Assembly (NCBI GenBank): GCA_016745215.1
Contig: CP050890.1
Location: forward strand, 4,030,001 to 4,094,000
Reading direction: 5' to 3'
DNA length: 64,000 nucleotides
DNA from: Thiohalocapsa sp. PB-PSB1
Lineage (GTDB): Bacteria > Pseudomonadota > Gammaproteobacteria > Chromatiales > Chromatiaceae
The notes under the pieces were generated by a model. It saw only the letters and a list, made by a program, of their open reading frames with translations. It was not told the DNA's origin and did no database searches. A program made the translations under genes and the position numbers. Below are positions 63,945 through 64,000 of the stretch, one piece after another (within the stretch, counting starts at the first letter, position 1; each line of letters begins with the position of its first letter).

Positions 63945-64000
63945 GGCTAACGTCCAGCCTGGCCCGCCGCCCGTTGCCGCGCCGGAGCGAAGCGACGGCG
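63945..64000 (-). other. attC site 12 (cut by window edge)
   Basis: Begins GGCTAAC followed by a GC-rich arm (gcccgccgcccgttgccgcg) that starts to fold back at the window end. It is 30 bases upstream of the ATPase ATG, as expected for the preceding cassette's attC. Confidence 0.65.

Larger units (their letters stand above)
52051..64000 (-). other. Integron cassette array (12 attC-like sites; CALIN or distal superintegron)
   Basis: Twelve imperfect palindromes of 76-98 bp share the core boxes RYYYAAC and GTTRRRY at their ends and recur every 0.1-2 kb. Each intact small gene on the minus strand ends within or just before one of them. One or two extra unpaired bases occur on the high-coordinate side of the stems, consistent with that side being L'' and so with cassettes oriented on the minus strand. 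No integrase gene is present. It would be expected above 64000, or may be absent. Confidence 0.85.

Overview
The window looks like a chromosomal segment of a GC-rich gammaproteobacterium, most plausibly a purple sulfur bacterium of the Chromatiaceae type. That placement is inferred from the gene content: an Rnf complex joined to 2-oxoglutarate:ferredoxin oxidoreductase, a RuBisCO-like protein, Chromatiales-style DUF349 and DUF808 genes and an attC cassette array. No 16S rRNA gene is present to test it.

Layout. 1-3.1 kb: the N-terminal part of a secreted repeat protein on the minus strand, then decayed gene remnants (a P-loop ATPase with in-frame stop codons and a PIN-like tail). 3.1-6.2 kb: a minus-strand operon of a two-subunit transketolase and a form IV RuBisCO-like protein. 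6.2-7.5 kb: repeat-rich non-coding DNA with a 132-bp inverted-repeat element flanked by 9-bp target duplications, then tRNA-Lys(TTT). 7.5-17.1 kb: queC, a membrane protein, an AbgT transporter, a sugar/aminoglycoside-type kinase, an FKBP(SlyD)-methyltransferase fusion, a GT4 glycosyltransferase, folK and a transglutaminase-like protein.

17.1-33.1 kb is the centrepiece, a minus-strand operon of eleven genes: korA, korB, an 880-residue ferredoxin-tailed protein, rnfB, a 1618-residue PFOR-like protein whose thiamine site looks lost, rnfC, rnfD, rnfG, rnfE, rnfA and a small cysteine-containing membrane protein. KorAB could reduce ferredoxin-type centres, the two large Fe-S proteins could act as a relay or scaffold, and RnfB/RnfC could pass electrons to the flavin-bearing membrane subunits, or the reverse under reverse electron flow.

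33.3-51.7 kb: a lipoprotein, a CNT nucleoside transporter, a lytic transglycosylase, an unknown protein, an ATP-grasp enzyme next to an isoaspartyl peptidase, an ars operon (acr3, arsC) whose arsR is split by an intact IS1182 element, a DUF819 membrane protein, cobS, a DUF808 protein and a DUF349 protein. Several families of short inverted-repeat elements (MITE-like), each with target-site duplications, are scattered through this part.

52.0-64.0 kb: an integron cassette array (or CALIN) with twelve attC-like sites. Nearly all cassette genes are on the minus strand with attC at their 3' end, so any integrase would be expected beyond position 64000. Cassettes carry two HicAB pairs, an OsmC protein, DUF4926/DUF6883, a PIN pair, secreted and membrane proteins and a P-loop ATPase. 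The array has been invaded by a Y1 (RAYT/IS200-like) transposase with perfect 28-bp inverted ends, by two IS91-like copies (one truncated) and by a truncated helicase.
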